A stretch of 64,000 bases of DNA, taken from the NCBI GenBank assembly GCA_034509735.1, contig JACGWO010000008.1, positions 17,185,864 to 17,249,863 on the forward strand, given 5' to 3'. Under the pieces are notes generated by a model. That model worked only from the letters and a program-made list of their open reading frames with translations, had not been told where the DNA came from and did no database searches. The position numbers and the translations under genes were made by a program. The stretch comes from Sesamum alatum. Taxonomy: Eukaryota; Streptophyta; Magnoliopsida; Lamiales; Pedaliaceae. Shown here piece by piece: positions 33,064 to 45,169 of the stretch (its first letter is position 1; each line of letters opens with the position of its first letter).

Positions 33064-33136
33064 ATATATATATATATATAATACAATAGTATGCATATAT
33101 ATATATATATATGTGTATGTGTGTGTGTGTGTGCGT
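33064..33136. repeat. (AT)n and (GT)n microsatellites
   Basis: Two (AT)n runs and one (TG)n run separated by short interruptions. Confidence 0.95.
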
Positions 33137-33659
33137 GAATTACTTATTAATGTGTAGTAAAACAAAAGGAGAAACCGGTCATGATGCATTTAACCAACAC
33201 TTAACTAGCTACAAGAATACAAAGCATTAATTCCATAGAAAGCTTTTGATTATCTGAGGGTTTGTATCTCGTATGAGAAGAGATGGTAACTCGTATGAGG
33301 GGAGAGTTTTTCTTTGATGAGGGCGTTTAGTGAGATTTTGTATGGGTAGTGTCCTCCTTGGTTTGATTAGGATCTTACTATCATGGAACTTGCTTACCTT
33401 TGCTACACATGAATTCTGGCTGGGTGTGATTTGAGTATTGGTTCTGAGTTTCCTTCGTTTTATCTATGTCCTGTTCTGCTTCTTGCTTTCCTTTGCTTTC
33501 TTCTTTGTGTTGATCCATTTGTATCTTATTGAGTCTTTGGCGTGCTGCATCTTTTATCTCAGGTGCTGTGGGTGGTGCGGTGAAGGTGGTAATCCTCGCG
33601 GGTGGCTGTGGCTGGCGTGGCTGATAGCACCGTTTCATGCATGGTATGATGGATTGGGG

Positions 33660-34443
33660 TATTGAGAGCTTAGGTAAGAATTTGGTACTGACGGAGGATG
33701 AGGAGGGGGGGCTCGTATTGCCATATGAGGAGAGGGTGGGAAATACGGATGATCATGGATTTTCTACTGGTTGGGAGGCTTATTACAGCGCGTACATTCA
33801 GATTGGATGTGCTCCGAATGACTCTGAATCAACTTTTCAAGCCTATCCGAGGGATGTCTGTTCAACTGTTGGATGATGGTCAGTTTTAGTAGTGTTTAAG
33901 CACAGTGTTGATCGAGATAGAGCAATGGATGGTTGTCCCTGGACTTTTGATAGGAACCTCCTTATTCTTAACCGTGTTTGTTCGGCGAAAAATCCGACAG
34001 AGGTTGACTTAAACTGGTGCCCATTTTCAGTATTTGTCCATGGGTTACCTATTTGCATGATGACAAGAAGTGTTGCAGAAGCTATGGGAAATCGCATTGG
34101 GAGGTTTATGGATTCAGATCATGCACAAACACAATTTGTGTGGGGGGCGAAGATGCGTATCCGGGTTTCGTTGGATGTTCGTGTGCCCTTACGCCAGGGT
34201 TTAAAAATCCGATCAGTAGGAGGGGAGGCGATTTTAATCACATTTACGTATGAACGCCTGCTGAACTTTTGCTACAACTGTGGATTATTAGGACACATTA
34301 TGAGGGATTGTCAGGGTCAAATTGAGAACTTAATAGAGGATATTCAGAGGGGGGATATTCGCTATGGACCATGGCTTAGGGAGTCAAGGGCAGTAGGCCA
34401 ATCTCAGGGACAGGTATATAGCTCAGGTGGATCGGGCGAATGA
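33660..34443 (+). pseudogene. LINE-a ORF1, DUF4283 and CCHC knuckle
   Basis: Three overlapping frames cover the DUF4283 domain: LGKNLVLTEDEEGGLVL, then GRLITARTFRLDVLRMTL and PIRGMSVQLLDDGQF, then from 33892 RAMDGCPWTFDRNLLIL and WCPFSVFVHGLP. The CCHC zinc knuckle is intact, CYNCGLLGHIMRDC, near 34270-34311, followed by YGPWLR. Two frameshifts and a stop after DGQF interrupt it. In active L1 elements this protein binds the RNA. Confidence 0.85.
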
Positions 34444-35428
34444 GGTAGTGCAGAGCAGTTGAGCTACGGGCAGAGGGCTGAGAGTAATCGGCGTGGTGCA
34501 GCAATATTAGATTGTGGGAGGACGACGGACTGTAGCATTGAAAGGGGAAAGGGTCACACTAGGGGGTTGATGGATGGCGGGTCTTGTTGGGAGGTGGGGC
34601 GTGATGAGGTGGTGGTAGGGAGGACTATGGGGATGATGGTGGGTGATATTGTGGCGGGGGTGGCGGGGGATGGGGCGGAGAGGGGTGGCTCGTGGAGGAC
34701 AGAACGATGGAGAGAGAAACGGCCGGTGGAGTGGGAGGGAAGAGAGCAGACGTGGAGTCAGAACATGGGGAGGAAGGTAGGGGATCGTGGGGGAGAGGAG
34801 TGTGGGCTGCAACCCGGATCTCAATTGGGCTCGGAATCAATGGGCTCAGGTACACATGATCTTAATTTGGCCATTACAGAGGCCCATTGTAAGAACAAGA
34901 CTATCCACTTAATTGAGCCTAGCAAACATAAGCCTGTTTCCTATGACCTAGAATCGGTGGACCTTTTGGGAAATGGAAGGGGGGCCCAATGGAATATTGT
35001 GCATCATTTAGCCCAGTAGGAAAGTACTGGGCCAACACGTAAAGTAATAGGTCTGAATGAGAATCCGATGCCTGACCCACCCAATCTTTTTGCCCCATTG
35101 TTCTCGCCCAAAAATCTGGGCAAATAATGGCGAAAGAGGCAAACATTTTGGAGTCCACAGCTGAATTAGAGTCGCCGGAGGGGGAGGGTGAGGGTCGGAA
35201 CGGGGCGTCGCTGCCTTCGATTACTGATGGGCAAGGTATGTACACAGATCTCCCATTAATCCAATTGCCTGATTTCTCAGATTGTGGGATTGTTTACGGC
35301 GACAAGAGGGGCGGGGAGACGGGGGGCTCATGGGCGTCGAGGGGAGACTGGTTTATTAAGGGCTAAGTTTGGTAAGAGGAAGAGGGGGACAACGGTAGGC
35401 GAGAGACCATTGAAGAAATTCTTGATCG
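34444..35428 (+). other. G-rich linker between LINE-a ORF1 and ORF2
   Basis: About 1 kb rich in GGG and GGAG on the plus strand. Open frames of 105-186 codons occur on both strands, but they are low-complexity (Gly/Arg one way, Pro/Ser/His the other). In plant L1s the ORF1 tail is similarly Gly/Ser/Arg-rich, so this is probably decayed ORF1 tail plus spacer. Confidence 0.55.
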
Positions 35429-36618
35429 ATGAAGATGACAAAATTGTTCAATCGGCGGAGGCTGTTCCACAACCCCGCCCCTCGCCATGAGTACATTGTG
35501 TGGAACTGTCGAGGATTGGGGGGTTCCTCCACAGTTCGCAAACTCGAAGACTGTATTCAGGTTGTTCGACCCCTGTTGGTGTTCTTAACAGAGACAAAAT
35601 GTGGGAGAAATCGGTTTGAGCGGGTGTGGGATAGATTAAACATGTTTGGGATATGTGTGCCAGCTATAGGTCAATCGGGTGGATTAATGCTACTATGGGA
35701 TAAGCAATGTGTGCTGCAGTTGCGGTCCTTCTCACAGAATCACATTGATGTTGATGTATTAGTGGGGGTTAACAGTGCAAACTGGAGATTCACCGGATTC
35801 TATGGCAAACCTGATGCATCAAAATGGAAGCTTGTTTGGAACAGATTGGTGTCTTTGGGATCACAGCCGGGTGCACCATGGCTTTGTGCGGGAGATTACA
35901 ATGAAATATTATATCAACACGAGAAGACGGGCGCAGACCGACCTTGGTGGCAGCTTAAGGATTTCAGGAGGGCACTAATGGGAGCTGATTTGTGTGATTT
36001 GGGGTATAGAGGACAGAAGTTTACTTGGTGCAATAGACGACGTGAACCAGATACAATGTGGGCAAGGTTCGATAGGGCTTGCGGGAATTCTGCAGGGTGC
36101 TCTAAATTTTCGAGTACTTCGGTCTCACATCAGCCAAGTATATACTCAGCCACGCTATGTTGATAATTCAATGGGACCCAGGAGGAAACCAGAATGATCA
36201 GAAACGAAGAGGTCAGTTTCGTTTTGAAGCTAAATGGCTGCAATCTGACGATTGTGTGAAGGTAGTGGAAGAGGCTTGGGCAGCACAGGTTGGAGATGAT
36301 GCTGGAACCAGATTATTGAGGAAGGTACAGCAATGCAGACTGAAATTGATGCACTGGAATAGGGAATATTTTACGAAAGGCACTCGAGAGATTAAGGAAC
36401 TGGAACAGCGGTATAATATTTTACAGAACAGCCTGATTAGAAGGGAGGAACATAAAGAGATGGCTCGGATAAGGGAGGAAATAGAAGCGAAAAATATGCA
36501 GGAAATGTTGACGTGGCAGCAATGGAGCAAAGTACACTGGCTGAAAGATGGAGATGAAAATACACATTTTTTCCATGCGTATGCATCTGTGAGACAACGG
36601 AAAAATGCAATTAGGTAA
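35429..36618 (+). pseudogene. LINE-a ORF2 part 1: AP-type endonuclease and linker
   Basis: The frame from 35429 shows endonuclease motifs in order: NCRGLGGSSTVRKL (Asn), FLTETKCGR (Glu), GGLMLLWDKQ, FTGFYGKPD, WLCAGDYNEIL (Asp), FTWCNRRR and FDRACGNS. A frameshift near 36100 moves the continuation to another frame: QFRFEAKWLQSDDC, WNREYF, then the coiled region WSKVHWLKDGDENTHFFHAYA, which leads to RT. This enzyme nicks target DNA to prime reverse transcription. Confidence 0.85.
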
Positions 36619-36638
36619 TTGAGGGATAAGGTAGGGGT

Positions 36639-37860
36639 GTGGAGGGAGAGGGAGTCGGATATTCAGGGGATTCTCCTGCGGTACTTCGTGGTATCTTTGC
36701 CTCAGCTCAACCGTCAGATTCATGTATGAACGAGGTGCTATCATCCATACAGCCGCGGGTTACCTCGGAGATCAACCAAGCATTAGCTGAACCATTCACA
36801 GCAATTGAGGTAAAAAATGCGGTATTCGGTATGTCTCCTTTTAAATCTCCTAGTCCGAATGGTTTACCTCCGCTATTCTTTCAAACGTTTTGGCCTATTG
36901 TTGAACATAATGTGTGTGCTGTTGTATTGCGTATTTTGAATAATCATGTCATACTTCATAAATTTAATTATACGCATATTGTCCTAATTCCTAAAGTTGA
37001 TATGCTAGAGACTGTGTCCCAATTGCGTCCGATTAGCTTGTGTAATGTTATTGTCAGAATTGTTTCTAAGTGTGTGGCTAATCGAATTAGGAACTTTCTT
37101 GATGCTATTGTTTCCCATTCACAATCGGCTTTTATTCAGGGTCGCCTCATTACTGATAATGTGTTATTGGCTTTTGAACTGAACCATTACTTGAAAACAC
37201 AAACTCGGTCTAAAGATGCATGTGTAGCAACAAAATTGGATATGAGCAAAGCTTATGATAGGGTAGAATGGTCATTCTTAAGGGGAGTTTTGCTTAGGCT
37301 GGGGTTTCACCATAGATTTGTTGATCTTATTATGTTATTGGTGACGATTGTCTCATATTCGTTGACTTTGAATGGTGATCAATTTGGCTTTTTTCCGTCT
37401 GGAAAGAGGTATCCGTCAGGGTGATCCTCTTTCCCCGTATCTGTTTATTTTTTGTGCCGAGGCGTTATCTTGTATGTTCCAAGGGGTAGTGAGGGAGGGA
37501 CGGTTGGATGGGATATCCATAGCCCCACACGCACCATCTATTTCTCACTTGTTATTTACAAATGATACATTAGTGTTTTGTGGGGCTAAGGATGATCACA
37601 TGAGGGAGATAAGGAGGATTTTAAAGGTTTATGCAGCGGCTTCCGGGCAGGTGGTAAACTATCAGAAATCTAGTATGGTTGTGAGTGGGGGGTTGAGGGA
37701 GGGGAGGAGGATGCAATTAGCTTCGTTGTTGGGTGTCCGGCTTGCGGTTAGTCATGACAAATACTTAGGATTGCCAGCGGTTGGGGGTAGGTCTCGTAGG
37801 TCGTTATTTAAATATGTGAAGGACAGGATGTGGGATAAGATGGCGGGGTGGAATTCTTAG
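36639..37860 (+). pseudogene. LINE-a ORF2 part 2: reverse transcriptase with damaged active site
   Basis: RT blocks in order: MSPFKSPSPNGLPPLFF, VLIPKVDMLETVSQLRPISL, QSAFIQGRLITDNVLLAFE, TKLDMSKAYDRVEW; then, after a frameshift near 37400, RLERGIRQGDPLSPYLF, and SHLLFTNDTLVFC (about 37545). The family has F-A/V-D-D at that last site; here it is F-T-N-D, so the first catalytic aspartate is Asn. It ends with KYLGLPAVGGRS and a TAG at 37858 where Lys is usual. Confidence 0.85.
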
Positions 37861-38688
37861 TTGTTGTCTCAAGCCGGGAAGGGGGTCTTAATAAAGGCGG
37901 TGTTGCAATCGTTGCCTACTTATGCGATGTCGTGTTTTCAACTTCCTAATGCACTATTGCATGAGTTGGAGGCGATTGTAGCAAATTTTTGGTGGCATAG
38001 TAGAGGTGAAAAAAGAGTTCATTGGGTTGCATGGGTGAAATTGTGTCAGCCGCTAGCTAAGGGAGGGTTGGGTTTTAGGTGCTTACGTGAATTTAATTTG
38101 GCTCTTTTAGCGAAGCAGGGCTGGAGAGTTCTTACACGACCTGATTCTCTCGTTAGTAAAGTGCTGAAAGCTAAGTATTTTCCACAGTCTACTTTCTGGA
38201 ATGCGGTGTTGGGGAGGAGACCATCGTGGACTTGGTCTAGCATGCTCGCTGCCCGTGGCTTGCTGGAAGAGGGATGTGTGAGTGCAACAGATGCGGATGA
38301 AGGAGGGGAAGGAGGCTGGCGATGGAAATGGAACAAAAATGGGCATTTTACAGTCAAGAGTGCGTACAAACTGGCCGTTGCAAGGAGGGACAGGGAGAAG
38401 GCATCATCGTCCGATCCTGAACTTCAAATGGGACATACTGGGAAATCGTTGTGGTCTGTAGTGAGGAGTTCATGGGTACCTCCAAGAGTGCGTGTCTTCA
38501 TATGGCGTCTATGCAAGGAAGCATTACCAACTATGCAAAATCTGTCAAGGCGAAAGCAAGGAATTGAGGTTGGATGTGGAGCTTGCGGAACGGAGTTGGA
38601 GACCATTCGTCACATAATGTTGGAGTGTACGGTAGCAAGGCAGGTATGGGCATTATCGCAAATTTCATGGAAATGTATTGCTGTCTGA
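37861..38688 (+). pseudogene. LINE-a ORF2 part 3: thumb region and zinc-binding zf-RVT domain
   Basis: In frame with the stop at 37858, the protein continues LLSQAGKGVLIKAVLQSLPT, NFWWHSRGEKRVHW, GGLGFRCLREFNLALLAKQG, then the zf-RVT domain: FTVKSAYKLA, WVPPRVRVFIWRLCKEALPT and the CGACG, HIMLEC Cys/His set. The frame stops at 38686 and the remaining 360 bp to the A tail hold no RNase H domain. Confidence 0.85.
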
Positions 38689-39087
38689 CCATCTGATGTT
38701 GCGGAGTGGATTCGTCATGTTGTTCAACAGATTGAGGTAGAGGATAGAAATCGTTTTTTCTGGTTTGTTGGACTCTTTGGCAAATCAGGTGTAAGTGTGT
38801 TATGGAAGGAGAGAAAGAGGTCTGTATTGATGCTTGAAGAGGTCTGTATTGATGCTTGAGAAATACCAGCAGGTGCGCTGTCCAATGAGGAGGTGATATG
38901 GTGCTGTGTGCTTGAGGATTTGGTCTTGTTTTATGTGTCAATTGGGTTTGTTAGTTATTTTGTAATAGGCTAAAATGATGAACTGTAGATTGTTATTGTT
39001 GTTTGGTTGCTTTCTTTATATATAAAATCTCATCGCTCATTTTCAAAAAAAAAAAAAAAAAAAAAATCTAGCTACAAGAATTACAAA

Positions 39088-42000
39088 CAAAATAAAAAAT
39101 TAAATATTATCTCAATTCAATTAATTTGTCAGATATACTTTAAATATTTAAAAAAAATATTTTGTTAGGTTATATATGATAATATTTGAAGGTAAAACTC
39201 TAAATGAACTGTATATATATGTAAATATTAAGCTAAAACTTCAATAAATATTAAGTACTATTTTATTATATATATATTGTATTATATTATTCTATAATTA
39301 AAGTGTGAATTCCGGCAATGTTTGTTTCCATTGTGAAAATACATTTATATTTTTTCATAAGAACTATTTTTAATAACAAATACAAATTAGTTATTAATGT
39401 CACAATCCACAACATACGGGAAAAGAAAATCCCACGGAAAAAAATCACAGAATGCAGAATAGAGAAATCAATATTGGATTAATTAAAAAAGCGAGAAAAT
39501 AATTGACAAAAATAAATGTTGTCAAGTAATAAGATAAATAAACAAAAGATTTAATAAAAGATAAAGAAGAGAGTCAGATAATCTAATTAGCATTTTAAGA
39601 ATTTTCATTCTTTTGGGCATCTTGATTAATACATATTAGTTTAAGTTCTTTTTTACTTGAGTTGAATTGAATTTTTTGTAAATTAAGTTAGAACTTTTAT
39701 AATTTTAAGGAAAAATCTATAAGAAAAATATTAGATGTAGTTAAATATAAAATTATAAAAAGAACAATAATACAAACAAAAATTCACTATCAGTAATATT
39801 ATCGTAAAATCAAAACAACATTTGAAAAATTAAGTCATCCACTTAGAATAGTAGTAGGAAAGAATGACCTTTTGTTAATTTAGTAAAATTCTAGCACAGT
39901 TTTTCAAAGGTTGATGAAATATATATAAAAAAAAAAGGTAGTTGAAATTTTCAACGGATAAAATACAATATTGCTACTTAAGGTTTTGGTTAAATGCAAT
40001 TTACACCTTGTAAAATTAGAAAAGTTCAAAGAAATTCAAGAAAAAAGAATATACAAAAAAACTCCTGGCTTGTTGTCCTGTTGTGGGAGAAAATTAGAAG
40101 CTATCTTGAAATATGTTATCAAGCATTTAATATTAAGGAAGACGTAAAACCTTTGCGGCTGCATAGCTTTGGAAGATGTCAAGAGTTTTGGATTTGTTTA
40201 GAACTTGAGTTGTTAGGATTTGGATTGTGTGTGTATGTGTTCTGAGAGGTGTGTGTAGGTTACTTTTTATAGGCATGAGCAAGACTTATGTAGCTTGAAC
40301 TTGGAAATTATGGACTCTAATATCGATCAGTCTCCTAACAGTTGTACTTGAATATGTTTTGACCCACCTAACCAATCCAATTTTATCTTGAATAAATCTG
40401 TCAAGGCGATTAACGCCCAAGTTTAGTATAAACTTATTGTGAATTTATTATCTCAAAAATATGTAAAAAGCAAAATTTAGTATGGATTTTAATTTAAAAT
40501 CTAATTATTAGTCAATTTATTTGGGCTTTTAATTGGTAATTTATTTCAAATTTTTATGTCAACACTACAATTATTAAGTTTTTTATGTTTTGCTAAACAA
40601 GATAATATGTTAGATACTTCTCGAGAAAAAAAAGAGAATTATAAGAAAATTTCTATTTTCAACCTCGGGGTTTTTTTGAAATTTAGGACTCAAATAATAA
40701 GAGCAACGGTAGAAAATTATTAATTGATTGTTTAACATTAAATAATAGTATGATTTAATTGTTAAACAACTTATATGAGAGTCACACTTGAAGTAAGCTC
40801 TAAGAAAAATATTTCATACAAAAGTATTATTGTTTATCTTCATAACAAGTGGTTCAATAATCATTAAAATCATGCAAAAAGAAGATGTTACCATCAATCA
40901 AGATAAAAAAAAAACAACCCAGATAAAGATAAAGACTAATAGAAACATCGATTTAGGTAACAATTAAGTTATAATATAGTTACTTACAATTAGTATTTTA
41001 ATTTTTTTTTTAATTTTTTTATATATTAAAAGAATTTTTCAAATTGATCAATATTAGGAGAATTACATTTTCTCATATCGCGAATTAATTAATGTATTTT
41101 ATATCTAATCATTAAATTTTTAAATTATACTATTATTTTAATCAAACCATATGATTCAAATGCACTTATCCATTACTTAGTCAGCATAAAAATCAGAAAC
41201 CAAAAGAAATCATGAAAACTGGGTAAAAATCAGAAACAACAAAAGGGTCTTCAAGAATCAAGATAAATTAAACCAAAAAGAGAGAAAGATAAACGCCATT
41301 TATTTATATCAAGAATTACCATAAAGCAGTGAAGTTGTAGAACTCAATGTCCAAACACATGACCGACAATGAAGAAACCGCAAAATTATGTTCTTTCTTG
41401 CCACCTTCCCTTCTGATGATGCCTGCTTACAAGTTTATTAAATAATTTAGTTTTCTGAAATTATAATTGACAAATAATAAAATTTCAACATGGAAAGTTA
41501 ATTAAATAAATTAAAGTTTCCGAAATTAGAAGCTATAGACTTCGAACCAGTCAGTGAAGAGACAAGTATAAGTATTTCTGATAACATCTACCTCTTGTCA
41601 ACAAGTATAATTTGTTATAAACTTGGATTGAAAAAGCATATTAGGAACCAAGAATTGAAAAGTAGACTATTAAACTGAAATTTCCAAACCTATTCAATGT
41701 CAAATGGTTGAATGATAGCTTTAATTGTTCGAGATGGGCCAATAGTTGGTTGAAATGGAGCTACAAGAAACCCACCAAGTCCGAAATATGAGACCACATC
41801 TTCCACCACTTCTGGGGTCATCTTTGCTCGTGTGTGAGCTAATTTTTATCGCCATTTCATCTTCATTTGCCTCTTTTCTTCCCTCATTTTCTCTATTTCC
41901 TTTCTCATTTGCTCTCTTTCTTCCCTCATCTCTTTCTTTACCTCTTACACCACTTCTTCTCGAATTTTCTTCTTGAGAACATGGCCTCCACACATTATAT

Positions 42001-42178
42001 GACAATGACCGTGACAACAATTGGAAATGTCATTAAATGACATAACTATCTATAGTTTTGCTATTTAATTTAAGGAGAACAATAATAGCAAAATAGCAAT
42101 ATGTGATATTAAGTGTATTGATCAAATTGAAAATTCTTAGATTCTTAATTGAAGGAAAATAGACATAATAGCAATATA
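39088..42178. other. AT-rich spacer, no gene seen
   Basis: About 3 kb of low-GC DNA between the two plus-strand LINEs. An 83-codon frame at 39994-40245 and a pyrimidine-rich tract at 41868-41950 (Glu/Arg-rich on the minus strand) show no domain. Confidence 0.6.
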
Positions 42179-42323
42179 GAAAATGCTAGAAAAAGATTAC
42201 ATGAGTATGTCTCTCCTGGGCTGTGAGAGTGTCTCTTTCTCTGCATAGGGTTTTTGTTCTTTGCGTATTGTTCTTTTGAGATCTTTGGTTCTACTTTGTC
42301 GATTTTGGTGTGGTTGTTGTCCT

Positions 42324-43081
42324 ATGGATGGTTCTCTCTTGGAGTTGGGCTCGACTCTCTCATTGACGGAAGAGGAGGATGAAGGTGTTTTTATTCCCCA
42401 TGATATCTCTCGCCCCTCTGATCCTTTTGCACTCACTTTGTTTGGGAGGCTTCTTAGTCCTCGTCCAGCCAACTTCGAAGCATTATCTCGTACTTTTCTG
42501 AACTTTCTCCGTCCGGCCAAGGGTGTTAATGTTCGGCGTGTGGTGTACAATCAGTTTTGTTTTGTGTTCAATCATGTGGTGGATTTTCAGCGCACTCTTG
42601 CTCTCAGGCCTTGGACGTTTGACCATAATCTCTTGATTCTGCAAGAGTTGTCTCCGGGGGCTGACCCTGAAACCATAGCGTTGGATTGGTGCCCTTTCTT
42701 CGTCCGGGTGCATGGCATCCCATATGGGTTACGATCCACAGACATTGCCCGGTTGGTTGGTGCTACATTGGGCGTTTGGGAAGATGAGGCTAATGTGGAG
42801 GATGCTATCAGTTGGCCGGATATGCTTCGGATTCGGATTTTGCTAAATGTATCTAGCCCGTTGAAGCGTTGAAGCGGGCCCTTCATCTGCGGCTGAATGA
42901 AGATCAGTCCCTCGTGGTTCGCTTGACTTACGAATGTCTGGCAAATTATTGCTACTTATGTGGTCGGTTGGGCCATATTCAACGACTTTGTGATCTCCAA
43001 TTTTCGGATAGCTTCATTGATCCTGGTGTTCATGCCCCTTATGGGCCTTGGTTGTGTGATAACTCGTTTGGTGGGCGCTAG
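42324..43081 (+). pseudogene. LINE-b ORF1, DUF4283 and CCHC knuckle, split by an 8-bp duplication
   Basis: I take the start at 42324 (MDGSLLELGSTLSLTEEED), the usual plant L1 ORF1 opening. DUF4283 follows: FGRLLSPRPANFEALSRTF, RTLALRPWTFDHNLLIL, WCPFFVRVHGIPYG. At 42860-42875 GTTGAAGC is present twice in tandem, which shifts the frame; beyond it the protein continues ALHLRLNEDQSLVVRLTYE and a complete knuckle CYLCGRLGHIQRLC, then YGPWLCD. Without those 8 bases this ORF would be open throughout. Confidence 0.85.
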
Positions 43082-43806
43082 GTGCCAGTTTTCTACGTTG
43101 TGCGTCCTACAGTGGTCCGCCCATATTGAGCCTTGGCTATGCCTGGTGGTTCTCTGTCGGACACCAGTAGTAGTAGTCGCCGGCCGCTCCGCGGGTCTCA
43201 GGTCTTTGGTGTTTTTGACAGTTTTGTGGCTCAGCCGGTCGGCAGTGATGGAGCGGTTACGGCAGTTAACCACGCTGGAGTGGCAGTTTCTTCCATGGCA
43301 GGGCCTAGTTCTTCTTTTGGTAGAGGCCCATCTAAGTTTGCCCAGCCCATTATAAAAGAGCCCCCTTTGATCCAAGAGGCTGCTCCGATAGGCCTGGTTG
43401 GGTCCAAGTCTGGCCCATCTCGTTCTGATCCTCCAGGTTTCAAACAGGTGGATCCATCTAAATGGCTGGATAGACCATTTTTCTTTTCCGCGGGCCTAAG
43501 TTTCAACCCAAGTCCAGTGTTGGTCAGCCCATCTTCTCAAAGCCCAAATATCTGACCTTCTGCTCAATTACCTGAGACTGATCCGACTCTGACTCGACCC
43601 ACTGCGAATTTACCCTAAGCTCAGACACCCGAGAGTGTCCAGCACCAGATTTCTCCTTCTCACGCAGTTCTGGGTACGCTGGCACCTTCTGAATTTTCCC
43701 CAGTGCCTATCGGCTCTCTTGGGGATCCTTCAATCCCCAGGTTACCATCTGCTCCTTCCCTTGGTGATGTTAATTTGGTTGAGGTTCCGTTGGGGAAGAC
43801 CATGGT
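43082..43806 (+). other. linker between LINE-b ORF1 and ORF2
   Basis: Ser/Pro-rich frames (131-140 codons) with no domain; probably the variable tail of ORF1. Confidence 0.5.
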
Positions 43807-44775
43807 GTGGGATCTGTCTCGGTTCTTCGGCCTCACTCCTCTACTGGTCATCTGTTGCTTTCTCGTGGCCGGCGTCTTTGGGGTAGCATTGGTGTTAAAC
43901 GTAAGCTCCCTAAATCTCTCGCTATGGATCAGATGGCCCAACCATTGAAGAAACGGGCTGATAAGGGTTTCTCGGATGACTCGTCAGATTTATCCTCAGC
44001 GGCGACTGCTCCGCAGTCCCGCCGGGGCCTAGTGTGGAACTGTCACGGGCTTGGGGGTCCCGGGATAGTTCGGCATCTTTTGGAGTTGATCAAGACTCAT
44101 GATCCCTCAATTATTTTTCTGATTGAATCCAAGTGTAAGAAAGCTCGAGTTGATCGATTGAAATGTCAGTTGGATATGTTTGGTGTGCACATGGACGTGG
44201 CTGGTCGAGGCGGGGGGCTCATTCTCCTTTGGAAGAAACCACTGTCTGTTTCTCTTGTTTCTCTATCCAACCGCCATATTGATTCTGTGATTACAATTGC
44301 CGCTCTGTCTTGGCATTTCACGGGGTTCTATAGGGAACCTGGGATTTCTCGGCGTAGGGAATCTTGGGATCTTTTACGTCGTCTCAAATCACAGTCTCAT
44401 CTTTCGTGGCTTATCTGTGGAGATTTCAATGCCATGTTGTTTCCGTTTGAAAAACAGAGTGTTGTTTCGACACAATCCTGGCTCTTGCGTGATTTTTGAG
44501 TTGTTGTTGAGGATACTCAGTTGCAGGATTTGGGATTTATCGGTGTATGTTATACCTGGTGCAACAATCGGGAAACTCCTTTCACTATTCGTTGTCGTCT
44601 GGACCGTGCATTGGGGGATGGGCAGTGGTGTAATATCTATCCTAATGCCCAAGATGAACATCTTCCTTTTCACTATTCCGATCACTGTCCTCTATTTATT
44701 CGCTTGGAGGGGTTTCCGTTAGTCGATATAGTCCGAAACCCTCTCAGCCATTTCATTTTGAAGCCTATTGGGTGA
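43807..44775 (+). pseudogene. LINE-b ORF2 part 1: endonuclease
   Basis: Motifs in order: GLVWNCHGLGGPGIVRHL (Asn), FLIESKCKKARVD (Glu), GGGLILLWKKP, WHFTGFYREPG, WLICGDFNAMLF (Asp), a stop near 44499, then LGFIGVCYTWCNNRETPF, RCRLDRALGDGQWCN and HYSDHCPLFIRL, which keeps the SDH active-site end. Only one stop and one shift separate these parts. Confidence 0.85.
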
Positions 44776-45169
44776 AATCTGTTGATTATTATCGTGTTAT
44801 TCAAGAGCCTTGGCAGGGGTCGACTAGCCAAGGGAATGCTGACGGCCCTTTGCAGCAACTCCACGCCAGTCGATTGGGGTTACTATGCTGGAGCAAGCAT
44901 ACGTATGGTTCCATTGATAAACGTATTAAACAGTTGGAAGACCAACTTGCTGGTATCTCCAACTTGGTATTGACTTCGGGGACCAAACAGATTCAAAGTG
45001 CCTTGTAAGAGGAATTGGCCAACCTACTACGGGACAATGAAATTCGGTGGAAATAACGCGCGAAGGTGAATTGGCTTCGTGAGGAGGATAAGATTACACG
45101 ATTTTCCATGCCCGTGCACCATGTCGGCGAAGAAGGAATACAATTACCCGTCTCCGGGATGGCACTTGT

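Larger units (their letters stand above)
33205..39087 (+). mobile_element. full-length, inactive plant L1 LINE (LINE-a)
   Basis: ORF1 (CCHC), ORF2 (endonuclease, RT, zinc-binding) and an A22 tail (39045-39066) lie in order on the plus strand. The target duplication is CTAGCTACAAGAATACAAA at 33205-33223 and CTAGCTACAAGAATTACAAA at 39068-39087, 19-20 bp with a single inserted base. The element is therefore complete at both ends (33224-39066). ORF1 and ORF2 have frameshifts and stops, so it is dead. It lacks the RNase H domain seen in the LINE at 53.6 kb. Confidence 0.9.

Noticed and set aside
34459..35019. 186-codon plus-strand frame between LINE-a ORFs
   Set aside because: Low-complexity Gly/Arg/Trp composition and an equally long Pro-rich frame on the other strand; better explained as decayed ORF1 tail.
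36213..36530. Minus-strand 105-codon frame with Cys/Ser-rich sequence
   Set aside because: It is the antisense shadow of the LINE-a coiled linker.
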